Notes: a model not told the origin generated them from the letters alone. 64,000 nt of DNA from Burkholderia sp. H160 (GCA_000173575.1 ABYL01000024.1:1-64000); one strand, 5' to 3'; shown: positions 1 to 8,844, counted from the stretch's first letter. Program-made: numbers and translations.

Positions 1-87
1 AATGACTCGCTTCAAGTTATACGCGAGCACATGCAAGCTCATTTCAGTGCTCACGCGTCCCAACGTCCGCGTGACGAGCAGCATCCC
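1..87 (-). mobile_element. IS transposase C-terminal remnant (DDE type, IS1182/IS5-like)
   Basis: Read on the minus strand this stretch gives an open frame of 29 codons that contains RVSTEMSLHVLAYNLKRVI, a stretch I recognise as typical of the C-terminus of DDE transposases of the IS1182/IS5-like groups. It continues past the left edge of the window. Everything upstream in the transposase is missing: the frame begins at the exact place where the neighbouring ATPase gene breaks off, so a truncated IS or a recombination between IS-derived DNA and the ATPase gene made the junction near position 88. The family assignment rests on this short motif only, and the IS subgroup is uncertain. Confidence 0.55.
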
Positions 88-90
88 AGT

Positions 91-522
91 TTACGCAATT
101 CGCCGCCCAAGATACCTGATGAGATCGAGTGTGGCGTGATCAGCCCAATGCGCGTCCTCGATCACGATCAGACTGGAAGTTCTTTGCGCGGTCAATTCAG
201 CCAGCAGCGCGGAGAAGATCCGGAACGGCTGGCTGTGGTCGCGCGACGCGTCGTTCACTGCAGTTCCGAGTTGCGACGCCATGTCGAAGAGCGGCCCTAG
301 CGGGCGTGGCGTGGACAGTGTATCGCCGCCGCCGCGCAACACGCGCTCCGCTCGGGCGTAATCGCAAACGAAGCGTTCGACCAGCGCAGTTTTGCCGATG
401 CCCGCTTCGCCTGCCACGAGGACGGCTCTCCCCGCACCCATGCGTGCGTTCTCAAGCGCACCCACAAGGTGCTCTATTGCGCTGTCGCGCTCGAGCATGA
501 GTTCCGTCGTTCTTCTTTTCAT
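91..522 (-). pseudogene. AAA/ATPase regulator N-terminus, truncated at IS junction
   Basis: The 143-residue product is the N-terminal nucleotide-binding part of a large ATPase of the kind found in LuxR-type/adenylate-cyclase-like regulators. It shows a Walker A motif GEAGIGKT near residue 43 and a Walker B-like segment LIVIEDAHWAD near residue 120, both normal. Family members are usually 700-1100 residues; this one stops after RYLGRRIA, exactly where the transposase-like sequence begins, so the remaining ATPase, TPR and HTH parts are gone. ATG at 522 or an internal ATG at 498 could start it; neither has a strong ribosome-binding site. Probably non-functional. Confidence 0.7.
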
Positions 523-596
523 ATCGCATCACCGGACCACCTGATTGATTGGCAAGCTACTTTTAGTCGGTCCAATGAGCCTATTTGCAGCAAAAC

Positions 597-725
597 GCCC
601 CGATCCCTGGTTAGTGATTTGTAGAGTTCCAGCGGCAACTTGCAAGCATGTTTGATGAGCGCACCGACGACCGTCGCAATCTGGCTAACCATTAACGCCT
701 GCAAATACTTGGTGCGATAGGTCAT
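597..725 (-). mobile_element. IS30-family transposase fragment
   Basis: About 43 codons on the minus strand read RTKYLQALMVSQIATVVGAL and then IKHACKLPLELYKSLTRDRG, which resembles the middle of IS30-family DDE transposases, where the usual form is ALIKxARKLPxELYKSLTWDRG. The normal Trp before DRG is Arg here and the frame then runs into unrelated sequence up to a stop at 519. No other part of the element or terminal repeats were found nearby, so this is a relic. It sits directly upstream of the broken ATPase gene and supports the view that this end of the window is a site of repeated IS activity. Confidence 0.6.
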
Positions 726-910
726 CCGCTCAGTTCAGCTGCAAGGCGCGCCAGTCTCGCAATACGGTGGCGGTACATAGGAGCTTGCGGATAATTGTTC
801 AGGTGCTCGACGCGGTCGCGCCAGTACGTGGACGGAAAAGGCTTTTGTGGCACGCGTGCAAGTACGCGTTCCAGGTGAGCGAGTTCGCTGTCGAAGATAC
901 GGTGGTGCAT
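722..910 (-). CDS. Small hypothetical protein, 62 aa
   Basis: From ATG at 910 the product starts MHHRIFDSELAHLERVLA and ends RHRIARLARLAAELSG. It is basic, His/Arg/Tyr rich and has two helix-like halves around a YWRDRVEHLNNYP segment, with no signal peptide or membrane segment. A purine run GGGGAA lies about 9 bases before the ATG; a longer in-frame start at 955 adds 15 residues with no better site. It reads like a genuine small Burkholderia-type protein but I cannot assign a function. Its stop overlaps the IS30 fragment by four bases, and the stretch upstream of it is rich in hairpins (1067-1220). Confidence 0.5.
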   Translation of the reverse strand: MHHRIFDSELAHLERVLARVPQKPFPSTYWRDRVEHLNNYPQAPMYRHRIARLARLAAELSG

Positions 911-1579
911 CGTTGGAGTTCCCCGTGGATAGCTGACCTGACATGTTCGCGGCACTGCAGACGCGAGAGGGCAAGCCGTTTGTGTCCCGCAACGTTGGCT
1001 TTGAATGTCCGGCGGCGAATCGCAGGGTTTGCAACCGTTGGCGCGGGCTTATGAAAGGTCGAGCCTCCGCTGCTTGCCCTCGGAAGGTAAGCAGCGGCGC
1101 CCCAGCCCCGGAGCGGCTCGTCTGGTGCATAGCCAGACGATGTCCGCCATTTCAGTGTCGCGCATTCGCGACCATCTTCCCTGCGGAAGCAACAGTCGCC
1201 AATGGTTGACGCACGTCAACTTCAATTACTACTACAACAGCACAGCCCTCTCTCAATTTGCTACCGGCGCTCTGGAAATCTTGTCGTCGTAGTTGCTTGA
1301 CGTTTTATGTCGTGAAAGATAATTCCCACAAAGCAAAGACCGCGCCACATGCTGAGGCCGCGTGGCGGCGGGAATTCCGCGAAATTCGAGTCGTGGCGTT
1401 GGACACTTTCGTCCATTGCTTCGCCCAGTATTGGACGATTTCGACCAATCGACCACATTAATGGCAGCAATGCGTCGAATCCGTCCATTCCGGCGACCAG
1501 GTGGATGGCGGACAGGGCAGGGTGGGGACATCCGGCGCGGTGATGGCGCGCCAGATGGATGCGGACATACGCGCGTCGG
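911..1579. other. Gene-free stretch with hairpin cluster
   Basis: I see no convincing coding region in these roughly 670 bases on either strand; the open frames present have no recognisable motifs and low-quality starts. The left third contains five successive inverted repeats (see 1067-1220). The right part, toward the end of the racemase gene, shows nothing I can name. Confidence 0.5.
1067..1220. repeat. Cluster of five consecutive hairpins
   Basis: Five inverted repeats follow each other: CCGCTGCTTGCC/GGTAAGCAGCGG (1067-1078 and 1086-1097, one G-T type mismatch), TCGTCTGG/CCAGACGA (1118-1125 and 1133-1140, perfect), GTCGCG/CGCGAC (1157-1162 and 1167-1172, perfect), CTTCC/GGAAG (1176-1180 and 1185-1189), and GTTGACG/CGTCAAC (1205-1211 and 1214-1220, perfect, 2-base centre). 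None is followed by a T run, so they are not classic terminators. They could be a structured RNA or leader upstream of the 62-aa gene, a cluster of operators, or relics of mobile DNA. Confidence 0.45.
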
Positions 1580-2305
1580 CTACGACTGGAGGCTGGCCTT
1601 ACTGTAGGTCAGACGGCTGGGGCGCACCTGCATGCGCACCAGCGATACGAGGAAGCTGAAGCCGGCCTGATTCGGATCGATCACTGGCACGTACGCGTCC
1701 AGTGCTTCGCCCAACAGCGTTGAGACGCGGCTTGCGACGTCTACAAAACCCGTGCAGCCGAGCAGGATCGCCTGCGCGCCGTCGTCCTTGATCGCCTTCA
1801 GCGCGGCTTCGAAGGTGCGAGCAACCACCACATCGACGTTGTCGAGCTGAGCAACGGGGCAATCGATCGCGCGGATCGACGCGAACGTGTCCTGAATGCC
1901 ATAGGTCTGCGGATGACCGCGCTGCATGGCAAGTGTGCTTTGCAGGATCGTGATGATCGAGAACCGCTGGCTGAGCATCAGCGCTGCGAAGGCCGCAGCA
2001 GGAAACCCGCCGATGATCGGTATATCGATCACTTCGCGCGCCGCTTCGACGCCGCACATGTCGAAGTCGGTCAACCATATGCCGTCGAAACCGTCGTTTG
2101 CGATCGCCTGCGCGAGTTCGACCACCGGCATGCCGTTCTGCAGCCAGTTCGTGCGGTTCTCGATATCCGGATGCCCCTCAGTGATATTACGGATCTCAAC
2201 CTGCACGTCCGGCGGCACGACCGGCGCGATTGCCTTCATGATGCGGTCGTTGTACTGCGACGTGGCGACCGGCACAAGCACACAGATGCGAAGCGGCGGG
2301 TTCAA
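1580..2305 (-). CDS. Asp/Glu/hydantoin racemase family protein
   Basis: This 241-residue cytoplasmic protein belongs to the Asp/Glu/hydantoin racemase superfamily. Two cysteines sit where the cofactor-independent acid/base pair is expected: Cys84 in DFDMCGVEA and Cys184 in LLGCTGF. The N-terminus (RICVLVPVATSQYNDRI) and GGFPAAAFAAL also fit hydantoin-racemase-like members, whose usual length is about 230-250. The ATG overlaps the stop of the DUF917 gene by four bases (ATGA), so translation is coupled. Substrate is not evident: hydantoin derivatives, amino acids and arylmalonates are all used by relatives. The DUF917 neighbour favours a hydantoin-like or related cyclic compound (inference). 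Confidence 0.85.
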   Translation of the reverse strand: MNPPLRICVLVPVATSQYNDRIMKAIAPVVPPDVQVEIRNITEGHPDIENRTNWLQNGMPVVELAQAIANDGFDGIWLTDFDMCGVEAAREVIDIPIIGGFPAAAFAALMLSQRFSIITILQSTLAMQRGHPQTYGIQDTFASIRAIDCPVAQLDNVDVVVARTFEAALKAIKDDGAQAILLGCTGFVDVASRVSTLLGEALDAYVPVIDPNQAGFSFLVSLVRMQVRPSRLTYSKASLQS

Positions 2306-3519
2306 GATGCATCTCCCTGGCGGATTGACTTGAGCGATTCGAGCGGCACGTACGGCCCGAGATAGCCGAGTGAGTTCAGCAACTGCATGAAGCTGTCGAG
2401 ATTTAGGCCGGGCTTGCGCAGCTCTGCTTCCGCGCGCCAGGCGATCAGCGTCACGGGGCGCTTGCCGATCACCGGGTTCAGCGAACCGTCATCTTTTACG
2501 AGGTCGCCATTACTGAAGATCGACTGGCCCTCGCCGCCAACAAAATACGCGACGCTGTCCGGTGACAGCACAATGGGATGCGCACGCTCGCTGTCCCATG
2601 CAAGAAGCGACTCGTTCTGGTAGATCACCGTGTAGGTACGCGGCCCCGCCTGAATGCGGATCTTGCCGACGTCGAAGCCGCCGGCCGTATCGACTTCGGC
2701 CGAGACCATTTCGCCGGGCTCCGAGATTGCCCGCGCGGCGAGTCCGCACCGCTCGTTGAGATAGCCGATCATCTGCTGGAAACTGCCGATTTGCCCCGCT
2801 TGCACTGCGCGCCCGAGTTCCAGCGCGCGCGTCAATGTGCCACGGATCGGTGTCGCCCGGTCAATGTCGCCCGGCTTCATGACCCACATCGCGAGGCCAC
2901 CGAACTGGCCGAACTCGGGATCGGCGACGACCGGACGCATCATTTGCTCGACGATCGCCGACACGTCGCGTTGATGAGTCGGACCACCGTTGTCGCCGCT
3001 GCGCGGCGTCACGTCGAGTTCGACGCACAGGCCGCCCTGGCTCACGAGGAACGCTGGGCGCGGATCGATTTCGGCGGCCGCGAAGGTGAGCATCGGCAGC
3101 GAGGGCACGGCGCGGCCGGCGCCGTCGGCGTCGATTACCGCAAGGCCGAGCTTCGCGGCGACGAGTGCCGCCACCGTGAAGCCTAGTGCGCCGCTTTCCG
3201 GAGGCATCACATAGGCGAGTCTGGTGGACTGCGACGCAAGCCGGGTCTGGACGTTTTGCACGGCCGTCACCGGCCCGATCGGGTAGGTCGCCGAGTTGAT
3301 CGCTTCAGGTGCCCCGAGATAGGCGACCATGACTGCTGCGCCTTCGGTGGCTTCGTCGACCGACACAACCTTGATGGTGTCAGTCGGGTAGTAGTCGCCG
3401 ACGACAAAATGCCTCGCCAGATTCCGCGCGGATTCGATCGTCCCGCCGCCGCCACTGCCAAAAAACGCTGCGCCAAGCAGCAGCGGTTCCAGATCTTCCC
3501 GGCGTAATTCATATCCCAT
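2302..3519 (-). CDS. DUF917 family protein (S-methyl thiohydantoin desulfurase-like)
   Basis: From ATG at 3519 the protein is 405 residues, the normal size for DUF917. It opens with ELRREDLEPLLLGAAFFGSG followed by a GGGGTIESA loop, the characteristic N-terminal signature, and has the MPPESGALGFTVAALVAAKLG segment further in. The family contains the S-methyl thiohydantoin desulfurase domain and often sits beside hydantoinase and racemase genes, but few members are biochemically defined. A GGA site seven bases before the ATG supports this start rather than a longer frame to 3660. The first 11 bases overlap the end of the sigma-54 regulator gene and the end overlaps the racemase by four, making a three-gene coupled operon. 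Confidence 0.85.
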   Translation of the reverse strand: MGYELRREDLEPLLLGAAFFGSGGGGTIESARNLARHFVVGDYYPTDTIKVVSVDEATEGAAVMVAYLGAPEAINSATYPIGPVTAVQNVQTRLASQSTRLAYVMPPESGALGFTVAALVAAKLGLAVIDADGAGRAVPSLPMLTFAAAEIDPRPAFLVSQGGLCVELDVTPRSGDNGGPTHQRDVSAIVEQMMRPVVADPEFGQFGGLAMWVMKPGDIDRATPIRGTLTRALELGRAVQAGQIGSFQQMIGYLNERCGLAARAISEPGEMVSAEVDTAGGFDVGKIRIQAGPRTYTVIYQNESLLAWDSERAHPIVLSPDSVAYFVGGEGQSIFSNGDLVKDDGSLNPVIGKRPVTLIAWRAEAELRKPGLNLDSFMQLLNSLGYLGPYVPLESLKSIRQGDAS

Positions 3520-5827
3520 TTGAGATTCCTTTACTGTAAGGGTCGAGAGAAACGTCGCTCCGGAGTTCGGCGAGCAACGCCACTGCGTCGGTGACGCGAG
3601 TAGTCGGATTTGCCGGCAACGTACGCAAACCGCGCTGAAGTGTATCGATCGCTTCGGCATGGCGGCCGGTGGAGCGCAGGAGGTCTGCGAGATAGCGCGC
3701 GGCGTCCGCGCGCGCAGGCACCGAACCGAACGCGAGCGCCGTGGACAGCGCGGTGCGCAAACCCTGTTCCGCAGCAGTCAGATCGCCCAGCGCCCACTGC
3801 GCGCGTGCCAAGGTGACCATCAGTTCGCCCAGGTAGGCACGTTCCTGGCGGGCGAGGGTTTCGTCGAGCGCGGTGGCGAGAATCGACTCGCAAGCTTTCG
3901 CGCGGCCGTCGCGCAGCAGCAGTTCGCCGTGTTTCCACGTCTTGAAGGAATAGAACAGCGCGCCACCATTGCAAACGACGTGGTTGTCGTAACCGTCGAC
4001 CATGACGGTCTCCGCTTCCTCGCAGCGGCCGAGCGAGCTGAGGTGGCACGCGCGGAGTATCTGGCCGACGCCCCGATAAAACGCGAACCCGTTTGCGATC
4101 GACACCGATTCGAGTTCACTCGCGAGGTGTCCGAGCCGTTCCGTGTCATCGAATAGACAGGCGAGCCAGGAGGCGCCCTGCAGGTTGACCGCATGGGCGA
4201 ACGCGTGTGCGCTCGGCTCGGACGCGCGCAGAATCAACATCTCCATCGCGCGCCGCGCCTGCTCGAATGCGCCGATCTGGTACGCGGCAAGCCCTTCAAA
4301 AGTCAACGCGAGACTTGCGAGATCGATTCCTTGCGAGCCGGTACGCGTGTCGTGGCGCGCCACGCCAAGCAGATTGCCACGCGCGAGGCAGGCAAGGGCT
4401 TCCTCGCTGTCGCCGAGCCAGAAAAGAGTGTTGGTCATGGCGATGTGGGCTTCGTCAAGCGAAACCGGGTTACCGCCGTTCTGGGCGCGCTGCAGCATGT
4501 CCTGCGCGGTCGCGCGCGCCTGCTTGAGCTGCAGCGTCGTCAGTTGTGTGGTCCAGACGCCGAACTGTATCGCGGCGATTTCGGCCGGGTCGCAGATGCC
4601 TTCGCCGATTGCCAGCGCGGCGGCGTAGCAGGCGGTGGCTTCCGCGTACAGCCAGCCATGCACGCTGCGCAAGCTCATGCCGAGCAGCCGATAGGCGTCG
4701 AACTGGAGACGGCGCACGGGCTCCTGCTCGTGGTTCATCTGCAGCACGTCGAGGCAGCGGCGCAGCTGCGGAATGGCCTCCGCGAAACGCGACTCCTCGA
4801 TTAGCGCTCGCGCCTGCTCAAGGCACTTGCGGGCTTCGCGGTGGTGCTCCTCGCGCGACTTCAGACGCCGCTCGATGGTCTTGCGGCCCACGCCCAGCAA
4901 CGCGGCGGCGGCACTTTTGTTGCGACCGGTCCGTTCGAGCGCTCGGCCGATCAGAAGATCCTCCGCGGCGGCGAGTTTGTCGCGTCCGTCGAGCTGCAAC
5001 AACATGTCGGCGAGGCTTGCGCGCGAAACCGGCCCGGCGGTTTCGTTGGCGAGGAACGGCTCGAGCGTGTCGACGTCGATGAGCGTGTCTTCGGCGAGTA
5101 CGCTCAACTGGCTGATCAGGTTGCGCAACTGCCGGATGTGACCGGGCCACGCGTGCTGGCCGAGCCGCCGGATGGCGGCCGGCGAAAACTCGAGACGGCG
5201 CGCATGCTGCGACGCGAAGTGTGTGACCAGTGCCGGGATGTCCTCGACGCGCTGCTCGAGCCCGGGCACTGCGAGCACGAAGACCGCAAGCCGGTAGAAG
5301 AGATCCTCGCGGAAAAGCCCATTGCGCGCGAGTTCGCGCAGGTCGCGGTGGGTAGCGGCGACGATGCGCCCTGCAAAATGCAGACTGGTCGACGAACCAA
5401 TCGGACGGAACGTGCGCGTTTCGAGCACGCGCAGCAGTTTCGGCTGTAGTGCGAGCGGCAGTTCGCCGATTTCGTCGAGCAACAGCGTACCGCTGCCGAC
5501 CTGCTGGAAAAGTCCCTGGCGGTTTTCGCCCGCGCCGGTGAATGCGCCTTTCACATGCCCGAACAATTCGGCTTCGACGAGATGCTCCGGGATCGCGCCG
5601 CAGTTGACGTCGACGAATGGTTGATCCTGATGCAGGCTGCGCGCATGCACGCGGCGCGCGACCAGTTCCTTACCCGAACCGGTCGGCCCGACTATGAGCA
5701 GGGCATGATCGGTGGGGGCGACACGATCGATCATGCGGACCAGTTGGCGAAATGCTGGCGCGGCGCCAATGAATGCGCCGGGATTCGCTTTGTCGTGGGC
5801 GAATGGAATGACTGGGGTAGAACTCAT
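3509..5827 (-). CDS. Sigma-54 dependent activator with mid-protein HTH and TPR-like C-terminus
   Basis: With the ATG at 5827 (GGAG about 11 bases upstream) the product is 772 residues. An AAA+ sigma-54 interaction domain comes first: Walker A GPTGSGKE at residues 47-54, the sigma-54 contact loop GAFTGA at 94-99, Walker B LLLDEI at about 115-120, and R-finger region GLFREDLFYRL. A Fis-type HTH (GRNKSAAAALLGVGRKTIER) follows around residue 310, and about 430 residues of helical, TPR-like repeats end the protein. There is no receiver, GAF or PAS domain at the front. The usual order is sensor, AAA+, HTH, so the sensory part here is probably the C-terminal TPR region. It overlaps the DUF917 start and likely regulates that operon. 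Confidence 0.9.
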   Translation of the reverse strand: MSSTPVIPFAHDKANPGAFIGAAPAFRQLVRMIDRVAPTDHALLIVGPTGSGKELVARRVHARSLHQDQPFVDVNCGAIPEHLVEAELFGHVKGAFTGAGENRQGLFQQVGSGTLLLDEIGELPLALQPKLLRVLETRTFRPIGSSTSLHFAGRIVAATHRDLRELARNGLFREDLFYRLAVFVLAVPGLEQRVEDIPALVTHFASQHARRLEFSPAAIRRLGQHAWPGHIRQLRNLISQLSVLAEDTLIDVDTLEPFLANETAGPVSRASLADMLLQLDGRDKLAAAEDLLIGRALERTGRNKSAAAALLGVGRKTIERRLKSREEHHREARKCLEQARALIEESRFAEAIPQLRRCLDVLQMNHEQEPVRRLQFDAYRLLGMSLRSVHGWLYAEATACYAAALAIGEGICDPAEIAAIQFGVWTTQLTTLQLKQARATAQDMLQRAQNGGNPVSLDEAHIAMTNTLFWLGDSEEALACLARGNLLGVARHDTRTGSQGIDLASLALTFEGLAAYQIGAFEQARRAMEMLILRASEPSAHAFAHAVNLQGASWLACLFDDTERLGHLASELESVSIANGFAFYRGVGQILRACHLSSLGRCEEAETVMVDGYDNHVVCNGGALFYSFKTWKHGELLLRDGRAKACESILATALDETLARQERAYLGELMVTLARAQWALGDLTAAEQGLRTALSTALAFGSVPARADAARYLADLLRSTGRHAEAIDTLQRGLRTLPANPTTRVTDAVALLAELRSDVSLDPYSKGISNGI

Positions 5828-6707
5828 TACAAAGTGCTCTCCAGATAGACCGCGCGCGGCGCTGCGCAGAAGTTGCCCTCGGAAATCCTGGCCGGACGCC
5901 CGTGTACTGAACTGACTTCTGGCGACGCCTTCCAATTGCAGCTGCCGGGGCCGTCTGGGGCAGCACAGAGAGAGTATGAGGGTTTCTCGTCGATATGACC
6001 CTTTGAAAATTAAACAGAGCGCCCAGGATGTCCAGCCGATCTCATCGGAATCTACGTAGGCAATGCGCGGCTTTCTGGCTCGCGACCAGCGAAACGTGTT
6101 GGAGTCTTGTGTCGATTTGAGGATGGTCGCGACTTTTTTGAGCGCCAGGGCACCCGGACGTCCAGAACGGGATACGTGCGGTGGGGCGCGTTTGCCGTAG
6201 CAGAAATATGACGTTCTGTGCGGGATTGATCAGGGCTTGGTCGGTGAGCATAAGCGCCCGAGACACGTGCCGCAGGTCGTGCAGGCAATTCAGGCGCACC
6301 CTTAGCCGACCGAGCGTTGGGCTCTGCGAATTCAACCGGTCGATGCAACGGATTAGTGAAATCGCTCAGCCGGTGCGTCGAAGTTTAGTGTTTTTCGGGG
6401 GGCGTTCATTGAGTCGCCTCTTCACGGCATTAGGCCTGGCCTGTGAATAGACAGAGAGATCAGTGCCTTCGGGGAAGTACTGCGTCAGAAGCCCATTCGC
6501 GTTTTCGTTTGAGCCGCGTCGCAAGGAATGCCACGGGTCGCGAAGCCGATTGCATCGGCGCGCTCGTCCATTGTCCGCTGGTGCTTTGAAAGCGTTGGCA
6601 CGAACGGTCGGGTCCCGCAGTCGCCCGCCAAACCTGGGCCCGACCGACTATATTTTTCGCGATCAAAACACCTAAGCGGCTATCGAACCCAAACTCCCGC
6701 GCGATTG
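5828..6707. other. Stretch with no convincing gene
   Basis: About 880 bases separate the sigma-54 regulator from the remnant at 6708. Frames of 90-100 codons exist on both strands around 6042-6450 but show no motif, signal peptide, ribosome-binding site or plausible composition. The part next to 5827 must carry the promoter of the regulator operon; I did not find a clear GG-N10-GC sigma-54 element there. Confidence 0.4.
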
Positions 6708-7027
6708 CAAGTCTGGGTCGAGGAATACCCAAGCGGGTCCGGCTGCAGCGGATCCGTCCACCGCACAAATGGCGGCAAATTCATCCAGGTCAATCCGGGG
6801 GATAGCTGGGTGGATGTCGGGGTGCCCTGGTTCGGACACAGCAATACTCCGGGAGGGTTTCTGATGGTCGGAGCGCGCCTGAACGGCTCTACTTCCATGT
6901 CGACGACATGCTGCCGGTATGGATCGGAAATGCAGTGAATCGCCGAGCAATAGCGGCAGGGAACGCGACGACCGCCGACGCACGACTGGCCCTGTCGTGC
7001 AACGCATGCGGTCGATCGTGCTGTTAG
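6708..7027 (+). pseudogene. Frameshifted gene remnant, unrecognised
   Basis: The plus frame reads GGKFIQVNPGDSWVDVGVPW and then FGHSNTPGGFLMVGARLNG up to about 6886. A one-base shift there restores a sensible continuation, LYFHVDDMLPVWIGNAVNRR, ending at a TAG at 7025-7027. Both halves look like real protein of one small domain (beta-rich, aromatic, a VDD pair), so a single-base deletion probably broke the gene. No start codon with a good ribosome-binding site was seen and the 5' part is unclear. The layout is loosely like sugar-binding beta-sandwich domains, but I do not claim a family. Its end overlaps the stop of the convergent TPR gene. Confidence 0.35.
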
Positions 7028-8529
7028 AAATCGTCGTTTTCGGCCACTGGCAGACCTTCGCTATGACGCTTACATTCGATGGCTGAACTCAAGTCGAGTC
7101 GCCGCTTATCGGCTGCCTGTTCCATGCATCCTGATGCTTCTCGAAGGGAATTCGAAAAGGCGAATCCGCATACCGCATTGTCTGCCATGGCACGCCGCGC
7201 GGAATCCATATCGTCGAGATATTTTGCATCATCGCCTTGCATCAGATCCAGATTGGCAAGCTGCTGATATGCACGCGCGGCATGACTCGAGTTCGGCGTT
7301 TCGATGACCTGGTCGAACCTGAGACGCGCCAGACGCTCTTCCGTTGGATCGAGCCGGTGCGCCTTTCCAATATTGATTTGCGCTTCAGGGTAGTCACTGT
7401 TCAAGGAGACGGCTCTTTGGAAGTCGCGAAGAGCTTTGCTGCGCTCACTTTTCGAACCATCGTTGCTCGACTCCTGGAGGGCCTCTGCGCGAATAAGATG
7501 AATTCGCCCGCGCGCGTTGTATGCCGCTGCGTAGCGTTGGTCAAGGAAAATTGTTTGACTGAACGCACGGATCGCACCGTCGTAGCAACCGAGTTCAGCG
7601 AGCGCGACTCCCCAATTGTAGTAGCCCCATGAAAAATCCGGCCACTCGACGATGGCGAGTTTGGCGAATTCAATTTCGCCCGGGTAATCGTTTTGATCCT
7701 CACGGATTTTTGAAATCGCAAGCAATGCCCACCGGCGATAATGGCGGCCGTGACCTGAGTTAGAGCCATCGTATATTGCCTGGTACGCGGGTGTTGCTTT
7801 AGCAAAGTCGCAGTTCCGGTTATCTGCGTAACAGATTTGTCTTTCCTGGACTGACAGGCCTGATGCATATACGTACGGATTTCTTTTGCGCAATAGTTCT
7901 GACGCTGCTGTCAATAATAACGCGTCAAGGTTGGGGTTCGCTCCGTCAAAAGAAACCGTATCTTTGTGATCCGTGAGTTCGGCGTGGAACGAATAGTCGC
8001 CCTGTTCGGTAGGCGACAATTTTCCCGTGACGGTTGCGTTCCGGTCAAACCCGAGTTTTTTAGGGAGATAATTAATTAGCTTGCTGAAAGAAATGCCGAT
8101 ATCCGGTATTTCAAAATCTATCTGATTTGCCTCGTCTTCGATCGAGTTGGCGACCACTTCCCGAGGCATAGCGTCGCCCCCTAGCCGATATGCAGCGAGA
8201 AAGGCGCGCGTGATCCGGGAATGTAAGTCTTCGCTGCTGATGAACGGAGTAAGGCCGAAATCACTGACATCGATGTTTCCAATCACAATGGTGGACGGAG
8301 ACCGGAATATAAATATGAAGAGCAGTATGGCGGCTAGAGCAAAGATGCACACATTCAATACCAACGTGCGCAAGCTTGTGCTCCATTTCGCCCACCGCTC
8401 TATCCGACCTTTGGGCTCATTTTGTGGCGGTGCGGATTTAGACGCATCGTCGTCCGGTTCGCCTCCCTCTCCTATTGTTTGAGAGACGGGGATACCATTG
8501 CTTGGGGTTGAATGCCGTGGCGTACGCAT
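7024..8529 (-). CDS. Membrane-anchored TPR protein, unknown function
   Basis: From ATG at 8529 (GGGAAGG just upstream; a second ATG at 8550 lacks a site) the product is about 501 residues. The first 50 are polar, then one membrane helix (LVLNVCIFALAAILLFIFIF) at about residues 57-76, followed by a long C-terminal part. A region with SRITRAFLAAYRLGGDAMPR near residue 110 and several TPR-like helix pairs (WGYYNWGVALAELGCYDGAI, AYNARGRIHLIRAEAL, YPEAQINIGKAHRL) suggest a protein-protein scaffold, probably facing the periplasm. No enzymatic motif was found. It stands alone between poorly coding stretches and has no clear operon partner. Confidence 0.75.
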   Translation of the reverse strand: MRTPRHSTPSNGIPVSQTIGEGGEPDDDASKSAPPQNEPKGRIERWAKWSTSLRTLVLNVCIFALAAILLFIFIFRSPSTIVIGNIDVSDFGLTPFISSEDLHSRITRAFLAAYRLGGDAMPREVVANSIEDEANQIDFEIPDIGISFSKLINYLPKKLGFDRNATVTGKLSPTEQGDYSFHAELTDHKDTVSFDGANPNLDALLLTAASELLRKRNPYVYASGLSVQERQICYADNRNCDFAKATPAYQAIYDGSNSGHGRHYRRWALLAISKIREDQNDYPGEIEFAKLAIVEWPDFSWGYYNWGVALAELGCYDGAIRAFSQTIFLDQRYAAAYNARGRIHLIRAEALQESSNDGSKSERSKALRDFQRAVSLNSDYPEAQINIGKAHRLDPTEERLARLRFDQVIETPNSSHAARAYQQLANLDLMQGDDAKYLDDMDSARRAMADNAVCGFAFSNSLREASGCMEQAADKRRLDLSSAIECKRHSEGLPVAENDDF

Positions 8530-8844
8530 ACTGCCTTCCCAACAGCCCATTCAGGCGGACATTCAAAAACCGGATGTGTCCAAGGGGGCCATGAATAAAA
8601 CGCAATTTCGCGCTACTGACCCTGCAATCGCAGTCGTTTAGTTTTAGGAGCGGCAGTCGGGCGATTCAAGCGGATTATATAGTCAAATTCCGCCGCCAGC
8701 TGAAACGGACACTCACGACTCGCTCAGACGGCCGTTCCTCAATGTCACGCAGGCGTGTAAATCCAGGATTTAGCGATGATCGCGGCGATTAAAAAACGCC
8801 AGGCCGGCTCGTTTTAGCAATGGGATTTCCACTCGATTCGATTT
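8530..8844. other. Intergenic, nothing recognised
   Basis: About 315 bases upstream of both the TPR gene (minus) and the hypothetical gene at 8845 (plus). It should contain the TPR gene promoter. It is relatively AT-rich around 8660-8700 compared with the coding sequence. No repeat or motif that I can name. Confidence 0.4.

Noticed and set aside
735-1130. 131-codon minus frame overlapping the 62-aa gene and the hairpin block
   Set aside because: It runs through the hairpins, has no site at its start and competes with the better-supported frame at 722-910; it may be an artefact of GC-rich sequence.
6042-6450. Open frames of 90-100 codons on both strands
   Set aside because: No motif, poor starts and no agreement between strands; treated as non-coding.
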